DNA from: DATFDN01 sp963756495
GTDB taxonomy: Bacteria; Pseudomonadota; Alphaproteobacteria; Acetobacterales; Acetobacteraceae
NCBI GenBank assembly: GCA_963756495.1
Contig: CAVWNS010000002.1
Location: forward strand, 372,001 to 436,000
Direction of reading: 5' to 3'
Length of the DNA stretch: 64,000 nt
In this document: one piece after another, positions 27,486 to 37,071 of the stretch
How positions within the stretch are numbered: the stretch's first letter is position 1
Layout: every line of letters begins with the position of its first letter
Notes under the pieces: generated by a model
What the model saw: only the letters and a program-made list of their open reading frames with translations
What the model was told of the DNA's origin: nothing
Databases searched by the model: none
Position numbers and translations under genes: made by a program

Positions 27486-28717
27486 GCGGGGACCGCGATG
27501 CCGAGCGAACGTACGGCCTCGGCGAGCGGGGCGCTGCCGAGGCGCGCCTGGGCGGCCGCGAGCCCCGCCGCACCCAGGCGTGCGCGCAGCCCGGGATCTT
27601 CCGCCAGCCGGCGCAGCCAATCGGCGGCCTGCGCCACGTCAGGCTCCGCCCAGGTCGCACCGGGAACCTCGTACACCGCGCGCGGATCGCGGGCCGGCAC
27701 CAGGCGATAACCGATCAGGGCGGCGCAGCCTTCGTCCATGAACGTCATGTTGCCCGACCAGCCTGTGGCGACAACCGGCCGGCCCAGCAGCATCGCCTCC
27801 GCCGGGACCAGGCCGAAGCCCTCGCTCCGGTGCAGCGACAGGACGATGTCGGCGGCGGCCGTCAGACAGTGCGCCTCGGCGGCGAGGAAGGTCCGGGTCT
27901 CGATCCGGATGTTGGGCGCGCCCGCGACGGCGGCGGTCAGGCGCGCGAAATCGCCCGGCGCGTGGGCGGGATTGCCGACCTTGATCACCAATACGCGGTC
28001 CGCGCGGTCGTTGAACGCCGCCCGGAAAGCTTCGATCGCGGCAAGCGGATTTTTGCGCGCGAAAGAGGAGGCGAGGTTGAAGGCGACGAGCACGACCAGC
28101 GCGTCGGACGGCAGGCCGAGCCGCGTGCGATCGGGCGCTGCGCAGATCGGAGGCGCCATCGCGATCGGGTGTGGGACCACCCGCGTCCGCCCGTCCACCA
28201 GCGGCGCAACCGCTATGGCCGTGAAGTTGGAGGGCGCCCATGCTTCGTGCACGAAGCGCGCGCCCGCGCGCCATTCAGGTGCCATGACCGGCAGCTCCCA
28301 CGCCCAGAAGCCGACAACGCGGCGCCCGCGCGCCAGCCCGCGCGGCAGCCGCGCCAGCACCAACGGCAGTGCCGGGGCATTGACGTGCAGCACCAGTGCC
28401 GCCCCAGGCGGCGCCGGTGCGTTCGGCGCCGGCGGGGGCGGGAGGTCTGCCGCGTGCGCCGGCAACAACGGGCCGATGTCGAGTGGCCAAGCCGGCACGC
28501 CGATCGCCTCCAGCGCCCGCAACATCAGACGTGCGCCTTCGCCCAGCCCCGAGGCGCGCGTCAGCTCGCCGGCAACGATCACCCCGCCGCTCGCCTGCGG
28601 CGTAGGGCGCGTGATCCGGGGCGCGACCAGCGCGGCGGCACCCGCCAGCAGACGGCGGCGTGGGCCGGCAGGAAAGACGCGCCAGGCGCGATGCAGGATC
28701 GGGAGGGCAGTCGGCAC
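27482..28717 (-). CDS. Glycosyltransferase (GT4-like)
   Basis: A 411-residue protein. GTG at 28717 was chosen because AAGGA lies five bases upstream; a longer frame runs into the divergent gene. It has a C-terminal GT-B half with FNLASSFARKNPLAAIEAF, DIVLSLHRSEGFGLVPAEAM and the typical E-x7-E spacing there. The N-terminal half includes GELTRASGLGEGARLM. It is the first gene of a three-gene minus-strand set with a second glycosyltransferase and tarD. A polysaccharide or lipopolysaccharide role is inferred. Confidence 0.8.
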   Translation of the reverse strand: MPTALPILHRAWRVFPAGPRRRLLAGAAALVAPRITRPTPQASGGVIVAGELTRASGLGEGARLMLRALEAIGVPAWPLDIGPLLPAHAADLPPPPAPNAPAPPGAALVLHVNAPALPLVLARLPRGLARGRRVVGFWAWELPVMAPEWRAGARFVHEAWAPSNFTAIAVAPLVDGRTRVVPHPIAMAPPICAAPDRTRLGLPSDALVVLVAFNLASSFARKNPLAAIEAFRAAFNDRADRVLVIKVGNPAHAPGDFARLTAAVAGAPNIRIETRTFLAAEAHCLTAAADIVLSLHRSEGFGLVPAEAMLLGRPVVATGWSGNMTFMDEGCAALIGYRLVPARDPRAVYEVPGATWAEPDVAQAADWLRRLAEDPGLRARLGAAGLAAAQARLGSAPLAEAVRSLGIAVPA

Positions 28718-28802
28718 GCACGTCCTTCGCGGGACCAATCGAGCAGCCGACGCGCCACCCTGGCGCGGTTGCCGCTCGCCCTGGGCGGTATAGAGTGTCT
28801 TC

Positions 28803-29981
28803 ATGCAGGAGCAAGCGGCGAGCCTCGTGAACCCCTCCACGGCCGAGATGCTGGCACGGCTGGTGGCGTTCGACACCACGAGCCGCAACGCCAATCTCGC
28901 CCTGATCGGCTTCGTGCGCGCCTACCTCGACCAGCACGACGTGGCCTATCGCGTCAGCACCAACGCGGACGGCAGCAAGGCCAACATCCACGCCATCATC
29001 GGGCCGCAGGAACCCGGCGGCATCGCGCTGTCGGGGCACGTGGACACGGTACCGGTGGACGGCCAGGCCTGGAGCGCCGACCCGTTCGCGCTCCGCCACG
29101 ACGCAGGCCGGCTTTACGCGCGCGGCGCCTGCGACATGAAGGGCTTCGTCGCCGCCTGCCTGTCCGCCGTGCCCGCGTTGCAGGCGCGCAAGCTGCCCAA
29201 GCCGCTGCACCTATTCATCACCTACGACGAGGAGGTGGGCTGCTTCGGCGCGCAGCGTCTGATCGAGGACCTGGCCGAGTCCGGCCTGAAGCCCGCCTTG
29301 TGCATCGTGGGCGAGCCGTCCGGGATGCAGCCGATCCTGGCCCACAAGGGCAAGCTCAACCTGCATGTGCGCGTGCGCGGCAAGCCCGGACACTCCAGCG
29401 AGCCGGCCAAGGGCGTGAATGCGGTCCAGGCCGCAGCCGAGGCGATCGCCTATGTCGCGGGCGAGGCCCGCCGCTTGGCCGCCGAGGGTCCGTTCGAGGA
29501 CGGCTTCGACCCGCCGCACACCACCATCCATACCGGGACGATGCAGGGCGGGACGATCCTGAACATCATTCCCGAGCGGGCCGAGTTCGTGATGGAATGG
29601 CGCAACATCCCCGCGGATAACTGCCAGCGCGAGGTCGAGCGGCTGAAGACGCACGTCGCACGCACCATCGAGCCGGCGATGAAGGCGGTCAGCCCGGAAA
29701 CCGGCTTCAGCTACGAAGTGCTGGTGGGCATGCCGGGCATGTCGCTGCCGCCTGAACACGCACTGGTCGCGCTGGTCAAGCAGGTCACCGGTTCGAACAG
29801 CACCGGGAAGGTGAGCTACGGAACCGAGGGCGGCTTCTATCAGTCGGCGGGCATTCCCACGATCGTCTGCGGCCCCGGCCACATCGCCCAGGCCCATCGG
29901 CCCGACGAGTGGATCGCGGAGAGCGAACTGGCCGCGTGCGACAGCTTCATCCGCCGCCTCGTCGGGCGACTTGCCGCATGA
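28803..29981 (+). CDS. argE: Acetylornithine deacetylase-like M20 peptidase
   Basis: A 392-residue metal-dependent deacylase. The two-metal site is visible: H79 and D81 (GHVDTVPV), bridging D111 (ACDMKG), and the acid pair E143/E144 (YDEEVGC). GKPGHSSEPAKGVNA is the dimerisation-domain motif. The ArgE/DapE family includes N-acetylornithine deacetylase, the best fit. Its stop overlaps the ATG of the following M14 gene, so the two are coupled and may act on related N-acyl amino acids. Confidence 0.85.
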   Translation: MQEQAASLVNPSTAEMLARLVAFDTTSRNANLALIGFVRAYLDQHDVAYRVSTNADGSKANIHAIIGPQEPGGIALSGHVDTVPVDGQAWSADPFALRHDAGRLYARGACDMKGFVAACLSAVPALQARKLPKPLHLFITYDEEVGCFGAQRLIEDLAESGLKPALCIVGEPSGMQPILAHKGKLNLHVRVRGKPGHSSEPAKGVNAVQAAAEAIAYVAGEARRLAAEGPFEDGFDPPHTTIHTGTMQGGTILNIIPERAEFVMEWRNIPADNCQREVERLKTHVARTIEPAMKAVSPETGFSYEVLVGMPGMSLPPEHALVALVKQVTGSNSTGKVSYGTEGGFYQSAGIPTIVCGPGHIAQAHRPDEWIAESELAACDSFIRRLVGRLAA

Positions 29982-30946
29982 TGATGACCGACCCTGGCCC
30001 CCCTGTGGTGCCACGCTTCGAAGTGCGCCTCGCCGCGCCCGATATCCGCCCGTGGCGCGAGGGCAACACCGGCGTCCAAGGCTTCACCACGCGCGCGGCT
30101 GAGACGCCGGGACCCCATGTCGCGCTGCTTGCGCTGTCGCACGGCAACGAGATCGCCGGTGCGATCGCGCTCGATCGGTTGCTGCGCGCGGGACTTTCGC
30201 CCCTGCGCGGCCGACTGACGTTCGGCTTCGTCAACCTCGATGCCTTTCAGCGCTTCGACCCCCGCCAGCCGACCTTGTCGCGCTTCGTCGACGAGGACAT
30301 CAACCGCGTGTGGGATGCCGCCGTCCTGGACGGCGCCCGGCGATCGAGCGAGCTGGCGCGGGCGCGCGAGATCCGCGGGCTCATCGACACCGTGGACGTG
30401 CTTCTGGACCTGCATTCCATGCTGTGGGCATCCGACGCGCTGATGCTGTGCGGCGGCACCGAGAAGGGACGGCGCTTGGCGTGCGGCATCGGGGTTCCCG
30501 AACTGATCGTCGCCGATCACGGCCATGCGGGCGGACGGCGCCTGATCGACTACGCGCGCTTCAGCGATCCCGACACGCCGTTTGCCGCCAACCTGATCGA
30601 GGCCGGCCAGCATTGGGAACCGGAAACGGTCGATTCCGCTCTCGCCGCGGTGGCCGGTCTGCTGCACCATCTTGACATGGCTCCCGACTGTTCCGCCCTG
30701 CCGCTGCTGCCCCGCCGGGTCCGCCAGCGCGTGGCGGAGGTGACGCAGACGGTGACCGCGACGACCGGCAGCTTCGCATTCGTGCAGCCCTGGCGCGGCG
30801 GCGACGTCATCGCCCGCCGCAACACGCTGATCGCCCTCGATGGCGGCACGGAGATCCGCACGCCGCACGACGAGTGCCTGCTGGTGATGCCCAGCCTGCG
30901 CCCGAGCCGTGGGCATACGGCGGTGCGGCTGGCGCGGTTCGCTTGA
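29978..30946 (+). CDS. Succinylglutamate desuccinylase/aspartoacylase-family protein
   Basis: A 322-residue M14-like zinc deacylase. The zinc ligands are H55 and E58 (SHGNEIAG) and H146 (DLHSM), as in AstE and aspartoacylase. FVDEDINRVW is the conserved substrate-region segment. ATG at 29978 overlaps the argE stop. Pairing with an M20 deacylase suggests breakdown of acylated amino acids, though the acyl group cannot be told. Confidence 0.82.
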   Translation: MMMTDPGPPVVPRFEVRLAAPDIRPWREGNTGVQGFTTRAAETPGPHVALLALSHGNEIAGAIALDRLLRAGLSPLRGRLTFGFVNLDAFQRFDPRQPTLSRFVDEDINRVWDAAVLDGARRSSELARAREIRGLIDTVDVLLDLHSMLWASDALMLCGGTEKGRRLACGIGVPELIVADHGHAGGRRLIDYARFSDPDTPFAANLIEAGQHWEPETVDSALAAVAGLLHHLDMAPDCSALPLLPRRVRQRVAEVTQTVTATTGSFAFVQPWRGGDVIARRNTLIALDGGTEIRTPHDECLLVMPSLRPSRGHTAVRLARFA

Positions 30947-31419
30947 TCCTATCGCAGGGCTGTATCCCTCCGCTGACTTTGCGCTTTACCTGCTGGGGTC
31001 ACGACATAGAACGGGCAGGATAGCATGCGTTATGGCACAGACCGGGAACGCTCCTTGGGGGCCTACTGCCGGGTTCGACCCACTGCTGGCCTTCTTTTAG
31101 GTGGCCCCAGGTCCGCATCTGGCCGGAAGCGGAATGGCGGCTTTCTGAAGACAGCGGGCGAAAGCGGACGGTTGAGCCTGAGAGGCGGCGTGTTTGCCTG
31201 CCTTTGTCATCAAGCCTCTGGACCGACTCTGACCCATTAAGACGCAATCGGCAGCGGAGCCGTGCGGGCATTTTCAGAGTCGCGATAAACCACTTGAATC
31301 TCTACGTTCCCGACGTTGTCGCCGGATCAATTAGGAACAGACTTATTGTCCGCAGTCCAAAGAGCACACTCTTGCCCCTGAGTTTCAGTCAGCAATCGCA
31401 CCCCCCGATTTGCGTTCTG
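30947..31419. other. Long non-coding or degenerate stretch
   Basis: About 470 bases without a convincing frame. The segment at 31290-31400 is visibly more AT-rich than the surroundings. It marks the start of the accessory region. No IS end, hairpin or tRNA was seen. Confidence 0.4.
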
Positions 31420-32225
31420 ACAACCTGGACCGTCGAGGGTCCGGAGGCCCTCGCGGAGGCTCTGGCCTGGCTATATCTGCGCAAGGATCGTCATGCCGAG
31501 CGTGTCATACAGGCGCTCGAGCCGGGACGTGCATCGCTGCCGGGTCAAGTCGTCGAGAACGCCATCGAGACGCTGTCGGTCAGCGTTGACGATATCGCCG
31601 ATGCGCTGACTTCCCCCGACGCTGAGGTTCGCAAGCGTGCAGAAGATACCCGCGATACCGCGTCGAGCACCGCGACGGTCTGCTCTTCCAGCACGCATCC
31701 TGGATCGCTGCCCATATGCGTCTCCCCAATGCGAAAGCCACGCCGCCGCACGTTCGGCAGGCCGATAAGGGCTTCGACGGAGTGCTGCTCGAAGTGGACC
31801 CATCGCAGGCCGGCCTATCGCGGATCGTCCTCTACGAGGACAATGCGTCCATTAGACCCCGTGCGCTCGTCACCCAGAGCATCTGGCCGGAGATCAAGCT
31901 GATCCAGGCCGACAAGAAGGATCGGGAGATACTCGCGGCCTTGACTGCGATCCTCGATACCATGCCCGAGGTCGACCGGGAGGCAGTGATCGACGCCACC
32001 GAATGGCGCGGCGCGCGTCAGTTTTGGGTCGCGCTCACCGCAGGCGGTGACCAGAGCAAGGACGGCGGATATCAGCACATCTTCGCGGGGTTCGACAGCG
32101 CAGCTGGAGGCTCGATTGAGGCGCGCATCGCCGAGGTAATGCCAATGAACGAAGTACGGCCCTATCTCGCAGATTTGGCTGATCGGGTTATCGAAGTGTT
32201 ACGAGGCAGGCGCGCCCATGTATGA
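31420..32225 (+). pseudogene. Broken PD-(D/E)xK nuclease-like protein, possibly defence-linked
   Basis: Two frames of one former gene. The first carries an N-terminal helical part to about 31670. The second continues with RDGLLFQHASWIAAHMRL, then ADKGFDGVLLEVDP and RIVLYEDNAS. The GFD...E..EDxAS pattern resembles PD-(D/E)xK nuclease cores in which EDK is usual; here Asn replaces Lys. The C-terminus is intact to 32225 and overlaps the next frame by eight bases. The family is not certain. Layout ahead of a helicase-like start recalls nuclease-helicase defence pairs, but that is inference. Confidence 0.45.
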
Positions 32226-32403
32226 TGCCGTGACCAGCGCCCTGATCGCCGGGGCGCCGGCTCTAGACGGGTTGGACCCGGGCAATCTTCGCGAGGAGCT
32301 GACCGCCGCTTATGTCGAGATCGCGGCGGCGCGCCTGTCGCTGGGCCAAGTGGACGACGCGTTCTTGCCGGAGCTTACGCGACTACTGGGGCGGATGGGG
32401 CGC
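32218..32403 (+). pseudogene. Truncated 5' end of a possible helicase-partner gene
   Basis: About 62 codons (DPGNLREELTAAYVEIAAAR and following) are open before an IS701-type element interrupts the frame at 32408. Similar N-termini occur in DEAD-box helicases of defence loci, though I cannot confirm this from so short a piece. The DNA on the far side of the IS does not continue a helicase, so the gene was probably already truncated. Confidence 0.4.
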
Positions 32404-32407
32404 CTAG

Positions 32408-33826
32408 CACTACTTTGGCACTTTCGGTTTGTGCGGCCGAAGTCTCTTTCGGCAGTGCGGGCATCGTGTTGGTGGGAGTGACGCTGCGAACAGCCGTTCG
32501 ACGACAGCGCGTCGGATTTCAGGCAGCGTCGGTCTCGGGGGCGGGTCAGAGGCACTAGCTTTTTTCCCCCGACCCTCGGCGACTTTGAGCCGAAGATGTT
32601 GGAGATAGGCGAATGCGATGCAGTTCATGATTGCGTGTCGGTGCAGCCCGGTCCACGACCTTCCCTCGAAAGCGCCGAGGCCGAGTTCCTGCTTGAGCTG
32701 CTGATGCGCCTGCTCGCAGACCCAGCGCGCCTTGATGGTCGCGGCGAGTGTGCGCAGCGCCGTGCGAGGCGGCTGATTACTGAGATAGAACTTGCGCTCG
32801 CCGCCGCTGCGCCATTCGCCGATAAGCCAGGCTTCCTCGCCCGGAAGGTGCTTGCCTTCGCGCACGGTGGGACCATCGGCGACCCGCACGCGCATGGCCG
32901 CGAAGCGGGCGGCGAGCACGCCCTTGGTGCCCTGTCGCCACGCGATGCGATGCCAAGGACGCGCCTCCAGGGCCGAGGCGGCATCCTGCCCGGTCTCGTT
33001 CGGCACAGGCTGCTTGCGCGGCCGCCCGCGACCGGCGTCCGGCCACACCGGCTTGGCCTCGGTGGTGTAGACTTTCTGTTTGCGGGGAATGCCGACGGAC
33101 CAGGTCAGGCCGCGGGCGCTCAGACCTTTCCGGAACGGCGCGCTGAGGCCGTATCCCGCGTCGGCCAGCACGCAGCCGAACCGTAACCCGGCGCCCATGA
33201 CACGATCGATTTCGGCCAGCGCGATCTCGGGCTTGGTCTGCGGCGCACGGGCCGCCTCGGGGACCCCGGCCGCCGCGCATCGGGCCGGATCGTCGGTCCA
33301 GGTCTTCGGCAGAAACAGCCGCAGACCGACAGGTACAGGCACCTCGTGGCGCGCCAAGGTGAGCGAGACCAGCGACTGGCAGTTGGCCTGCTTGCCCAAC
33401 GCGCCGCAGGTCCTGCGCCGCCACGCCCACCGACAGCGTCCCCTTCTTCGGCACGCCGGTGTCGTCGATCACCAGCACCGCATCTCGGCCGCCAACCAAA
33501 GTATCCGCCTGCTCCGCCAGCACCCGCCAAAGCGGAGCGTCATCCCAGGCGGCGCTGCTGACGAAGTGGTGCAGCTGGTCGTGCCCGCGCAGCCCGAGCC
33601 GGGCCGCGATCGGCTGCACGCTCTTCGGCCCGTCGGGTCCAAGCAAGCCGCGCACGTAAAGCGGTCCCCATCGCCGACGCGTACTGCGCCCCATGACGTC
33701 CAGGAATGGCGTCAGCCAGCGATCGAGATCCTCTCCAAGCGGCAAAGACCGGGACACAGCACATGCTCCGCTGAATCCAAGTCTGATACAAAGACCTCTC
33801 GTGACCGTACAAGTGCCAAGGTAGTG
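32408..33826 (-). mobile_element. IS701-family insertion sequence
   Basis: A 1419-base element. The ends are inverted repeats: CACTACTTTGGCACTT at 32408 and AAGTGCCAAGGTAGTG ending at 33826, with one mismatch. It is flanked by the direct repeat CTAG at 32404-32407 and 33827-33830, the YTAR target type of IS701. The flanking GGCGCC on both sides may be target sequence. Confidence 0.82.
32410..33757 (-). pseudogene. IS701-type transposase, frameshifted
   Basis: A DDE transposase of the IS701/DDE_5 type. The first frame opens with FLDVMGRSTRRRWGPLYVRG and reaches the catalytic VIDDTGVPKKGTLSVGVA. It then slips at about 33415, where one extra base is present. The second frame resumes with ALGKQANCQSLVSLTLA, then VLADAGYG (second Asp) and WVCEQAHQQLKQELGLGAFEGRSW. 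Restored length is about 448 residues. The stop lies inside the left inverted repeat. Confidence 0.82.
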
Positions 33827-33882
33827 CTAGGCGCCCTGCCCTTCAATGCTGGACTCACAGCAAGGCAGGGATTGCCGCCAAC

Positions 33883-33908
33883 GCGTAAAGGCATTATATT
33901 CTTTACGC
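33883..33908. promoter_or_regulatory. Palindromic operator before vapBC
   Basis: GCGTAAAG at 33883-33890 and CTTTACGC at 33901-33908 are perfect 8-bp arms around an AT-rich ten bases (GCATTATATT) that can serve as a -10 box. It ends 17 bases before the antitoxin ATG. Antitoxin-toxin complexes usually bind such palindromes to repress their own operon. Confidence 0.6.
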
Positions 33909-33925
33909 CTACGCAGGAGATACGT

Positions 33926-34165
33926 ATGCCCCTCAATATCCGCAGTGAGGAGGTCAACCAGCTCGCCGAAACGCTAGCAGCCCGCAAGCACATCAACAAA
34001 ACTGACGCCGTGAAGCAGGCGCTGGAAAACGAGCTTCGCCGCCTTGACCAGGCGCTGCCCCTGCGAGAGCGGCTTCGTCCCTTGCAGGACCGGGTGATGG
34101 CCCGGCCGGCGACCGGCCTGGAGGCGGACAGGGCCTTTTACGACGACCTGAGCGGGGAGCCGTAA
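33926..34165 (+). CDS. vapB: VapB-type antitoxin
   Basis: A 79-residue antitoxin of the Rv0623-like/PSK type. MPLNIRSEEVNQLAETLAAR and NKTDAVKQALENEL form the ribbon-helix-helix DNA-binding part. The acidic tail (GLEADRAFYDDLSGEP) should wrap the toxin. Its TAA stop overlaps the toxin ATG by one base (TAATG), the usual coupling of these pairs. Confidence 0.88.
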   Translation: MPLNIRSEEVNQLAETLAARKHINKTDAVKQALENELRRLDQALPLRERLRPLQDRVMARPATGLEADRAFYDDLSGEP

Positions 34166-34581
34166 TGTTCGTCGACGCGTCCGCCATCGTTGCCATCCTC
34201 ACGCGCGAGTCCGATGCCGATGAACTGGCGAACGCGCTGGACGCCGCCCGTTCACCGATCACCTCACCGATCGCCGTGTTCGAGGCTACCCTGGGAGTCT
34301 GCCGCAAGCGGCACGCCAGTGTGGCGGAGGCCCAGGAGGACGTGCTCGAATTTCTCGGAACCGCTGGCGTCCGCACCGTCTCGATCACCGGCAAGGAGGC
34401 GGAGGCCGCCCTGGATGCCTTCTCCCGATATGGCAAAGGTCGCGGCCACCCCGCTCAGCTCAACCTTGGCGACTGCTTCGCCTACGCGGTCGCGAAAACC
34501 TACCGGACGGCACTTCTGTTCAAAGGCGAGGATTTCGACAAGACCGACATCCGCTCGGCGACGGCAGCGCGCGGACCGTAA
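34165..34581 (+). CDS. vapC: VapC-type PIN-domain toxin
   Basis: A 138-residue PIN ribonuclease. The acidic catalytic residues are D4 (MFVDASA), E40 (AVFEATLG), D103 (LNLGDCFAYA) and an Asp in GEDFDKTD near 123-125. VapC toxins cleave tRNA or rRNA when freed from VapB. Frame and catalytic residues are intact, so the pair looks functional amid decayed neighbours. Confidence 0.9.
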   Translation: MFVDASAIVAILTRESDADELANALDAARSPITSPIAVFEATLGVCRKRHASVAEAQEDVLEFLGTAGVRTVSITGKEAEAALDAFSRYGKGRGHPAQLNLGDCFAYAVAKTYRTALLFKGEDFDKTDIRSATAARGP

Positions 34582-34828
34582 ATCGCATCCCGGCGCGAAC
34601 CGGGCCGGAAGTCATGCGCGACACTTGCAACGGCACGCTGATTTCGCAACGCAGTTTCGACGCATGCACCCTCAGAGAGGGTAGGCTCTCGGGCAATCCG
34701 ACTATCGTGCCGTGCCACCCTCGGACCACTTGAGGAGCGTGTGGGACAATCTGGTTACCGAAAACGACCGTCTATCGGGAATATCTCGGTTGGTTTCGTG
34801 GCTGACCCTAGTGCCCTATCAACGTCCG

Positions 34829-35738
34829 ATGGATGTAGCCGGCTTTGACCTAAACCTGCTGAAGGCGTTCGACGCTCTCTATGTTGAGCGCCACGTCACT
34901 CATGCGGGGCAGCGCATCGGCCTGAGCCAATCAGCAATGAGCGGTGCGTTCACCCGCTTGCGCGAGGTGTTCAAGGACGAGCTGTTTGTCCGGTCGCCTA
35001 CCAGCATGCAGCCGACGCCGCGCGCCGATGACCTTGCTGGCCCCGTGTCGGCGGCGCTTCGCCTCATGCGGGAAGTATTGCAGGCGGATACATTCGATCC
35101 CGCAGCCGCCGATCACACAGTCACGGTCGCGATGACCGACTATGCCGCCGCCTTCGTCTTGTTACCGCCGCTGCTGGCGCGGCTCGCTGTCGAGGCCTCC
35201 CGCCTCAATGTGCAGGTGCGCGGTATTTTCGGCCGGGCCGAAGCTCTCGAGTTGCTCGACAACGGCGGCAAATCTTGCGATCGGCTTCCCCGTCGAGGCG
35301 TCGGCTCGCATCCTGTTCCACCCGCTGCTCCATGAAGGCTTCGCGTGCATCGCGCGGCGTGGCCATCCGGCCTTTGCGGAGGGCGCAGGTCTGGAGGCGT
35401 TCGCAGCCGCCCCTCACCTCCTGGGATCGCCCGAAGGCGACCGCATGGGCCTCGTTGACCATAAGCTGGCCGCGCTCGGCCTCGAACGCCGCATCGTCCT
35501 GAGCCTGCCGCAGTTCCTGGTCGCGCCGTTCGTGGTCGCTAACACTGACCTTGTTGCGACGCTCGCCTCGCGTGTCGCTCGGCGGTTCGCCGCGGCCAGC
35601 CTTGGCATTGCCGTGCATGAGCCGCCGATCGCGCTGCCCGGCTGGCCGCTGGCGATGATGTGGCATCGCCGGGTGGACGACCACCCCGCCACGATCTGGC
35701 TGCGCGACCGCATCGCCGAAGTCTCTGCCCTGGCCTGA
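34829..35738 (+). CDS. LysR-family regulator, frameshifted
   Basis: A LysR-type regulator. The N-terminal HTH reads FDLNLLKAFDALYVERHVTHAGQRIGLSQSAMSGAFTRLRE in its key parts (recognition helix SQSAMSGAFTRLR). The frame shifts at 35266-35272: GACAACGGCGGCAAAT would need two more bases to read DNGAANLAIGF. The effector domain then continues to SALA at 35738, about 303 residues in all. ATG at 34829 was chosen so the protein starts MDVAGFDLNLL. It precedes an NAD-dependent epimerase fragment. Confidence 0.75.
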
Positions 35739-35838
35739 CACCATCGGCGGCAGCGATACCGCCACATCACTTCTCGCAATTTCCCTTCCCTGGGCCGCTC
35801 TGCTCTTTGCAGCTGCATGGAAGCAAGAGGTACTGAAC

Positions 35839-36168
35839 ATGCGGGTTTTGGTTACGGGTGCTACGGGCTTGATCGGCGGCGCGGTCGCACGCCGGTTGGC
35901 GTCAGCGGGGCACGAGGTCGTGGGGCTTGCGCGTTCGGACGCGAGCGCGGCCAAGCTCGCCGATCAGGGATATACGGCGGTCCACGGCGACCTCGCCGAC
36001 GCCGCCAGCATTGCCGAAGCCGCCCGCGCGGTCGATGCGGTCGTTCACGCCGCCTCGCCCAGCGATCAGAACAGGGCGGCTTATGACGAAGTGGCGACGC
36101 GTGCGATCATCGACGCACTGCGCGGTACGGCTAAGTGGTTCGTCTATACGAGCGGTTGCCTGCTCTAC
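35839..36168 (+). pseudogene. NAD-dependent epimerase/dehydratase, 3' end cut by IS3
   Basis: The first 110 codons of a short-chain/extended NAD-binding protein. MRVLVTGATGLIGGAVARRL gives the GxxGxxG motif, and AVVHAASPSD follows. The frame ends at KWFVYTSGCL where the IS3-type element begins at 36169. The catalytic YxxxK is lost. The continuation is not found on the other side of the IS. Confidence 0.8.
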
Positions 36169-36211
36169 TGAAGCTGCCCCGCTTTCGTGGAGTGTTGATG
36201 GGCTTGAGTGA

Positions 36212-37071
36212 TTACGGTTCTGCGGTGACGTCCTCGCTTGCGGCTTCGTAGGCCATGGGCGATCGGTAGCCGAGGGCGGAGTGCAGCCGCACCGGGTTGT
36301 ACCAGCCTTCGATGAAGCTGAAGCAGGCCATGCGCGCCTTGGCCTGGGATGCGAACCGGCGACGATCCAGCAACTCGCATTCGAGCGTGGCGAAGAAGCT
36401 CTCGCACATGGCGTTGTCGTAGGCGTCGCCGACTGACCCCATCGAGGGCCGCACACCTGCTTCCTTGCAGCGCTTGCCAAACGCCAAGGACGTGTATTGG
36501 CTACCTTGATCGCTGTGATGGATCACCTCGCCGGGGCGGCGCTGACCGACGGCCATCTCCAACGCGTCCACCACCAGTTCGGCGCGCAGATGAGTGGCCA
36601 TCGCCCAGCCGAGATCTTGCGGCTCCAAGCGTCCAGCACCACGGCGAGATACAGGAACCCGTTGGCGGTCGGCACGAAGGTGATGTCGGCAACCCACAGC
36701 TGGTTCGGCGCCGTTGCCGTGAAGTCGCGATCCACCAGATCGGGCGCCGGCCGGGCGTCCGGGTCGCGCCGCGTGGTGGTCACGCCATTGCGGCGACGGC
36801 TGGCGCCGACCAGCCCGGCCGCACGCATCAGCCGTGCAACGCGCTTGCGCCCGTGCCTCTCCCCTCCTGCCCGCAGCTCGGCGTGCACACGCGGCGCCCC
36901 ATACGTCTCGCGCGAACTCGCGTGTATGGTCCGCACCCGCTTCAGCAGCGCGGCGTCAGCAACCGCGTGCGCCGACGGCGGCCGTTGCCGCCACGCGTAG
37001 TACCCGGCCTCGGACACGCCGAGCACGCGTGCCATGGTTGCGATCGGGAAGCTGGCCTGGTGCGCGCTCAT
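36212..37071 (-). pseudogene. IS3-family OrfB transposase, frameshifted
   Basis: The catalytic DDE subunit. NQLWVADITFVPTANGFLYLA holds the first Asp, HHSDQGSQYTS the second, and NAMCESFFATLECELLD the Glu. The frame breaks at about 36610: AAGATCTCGG lacks one G, and repair gives SRKIVGWAMATHLRAELV. The ATG overlaps the orfA stop. Confidence 0.82.

Noticed and set aside
26801..29620. A 939-codon plus-strand frame
   Set aside because: It is an antisense shadow of two glycosyltransferase genes and a shifted reading of argE in GC-rich DNA; composition is Arg/Gly-rich with no motif.
31420..32403. A confirmed Hachiman (HamAB) locus
   Set aside because: The motifs are only suggestive, the genes are broken and no helicase core is present, so I kept it as a finding with modest confidence.
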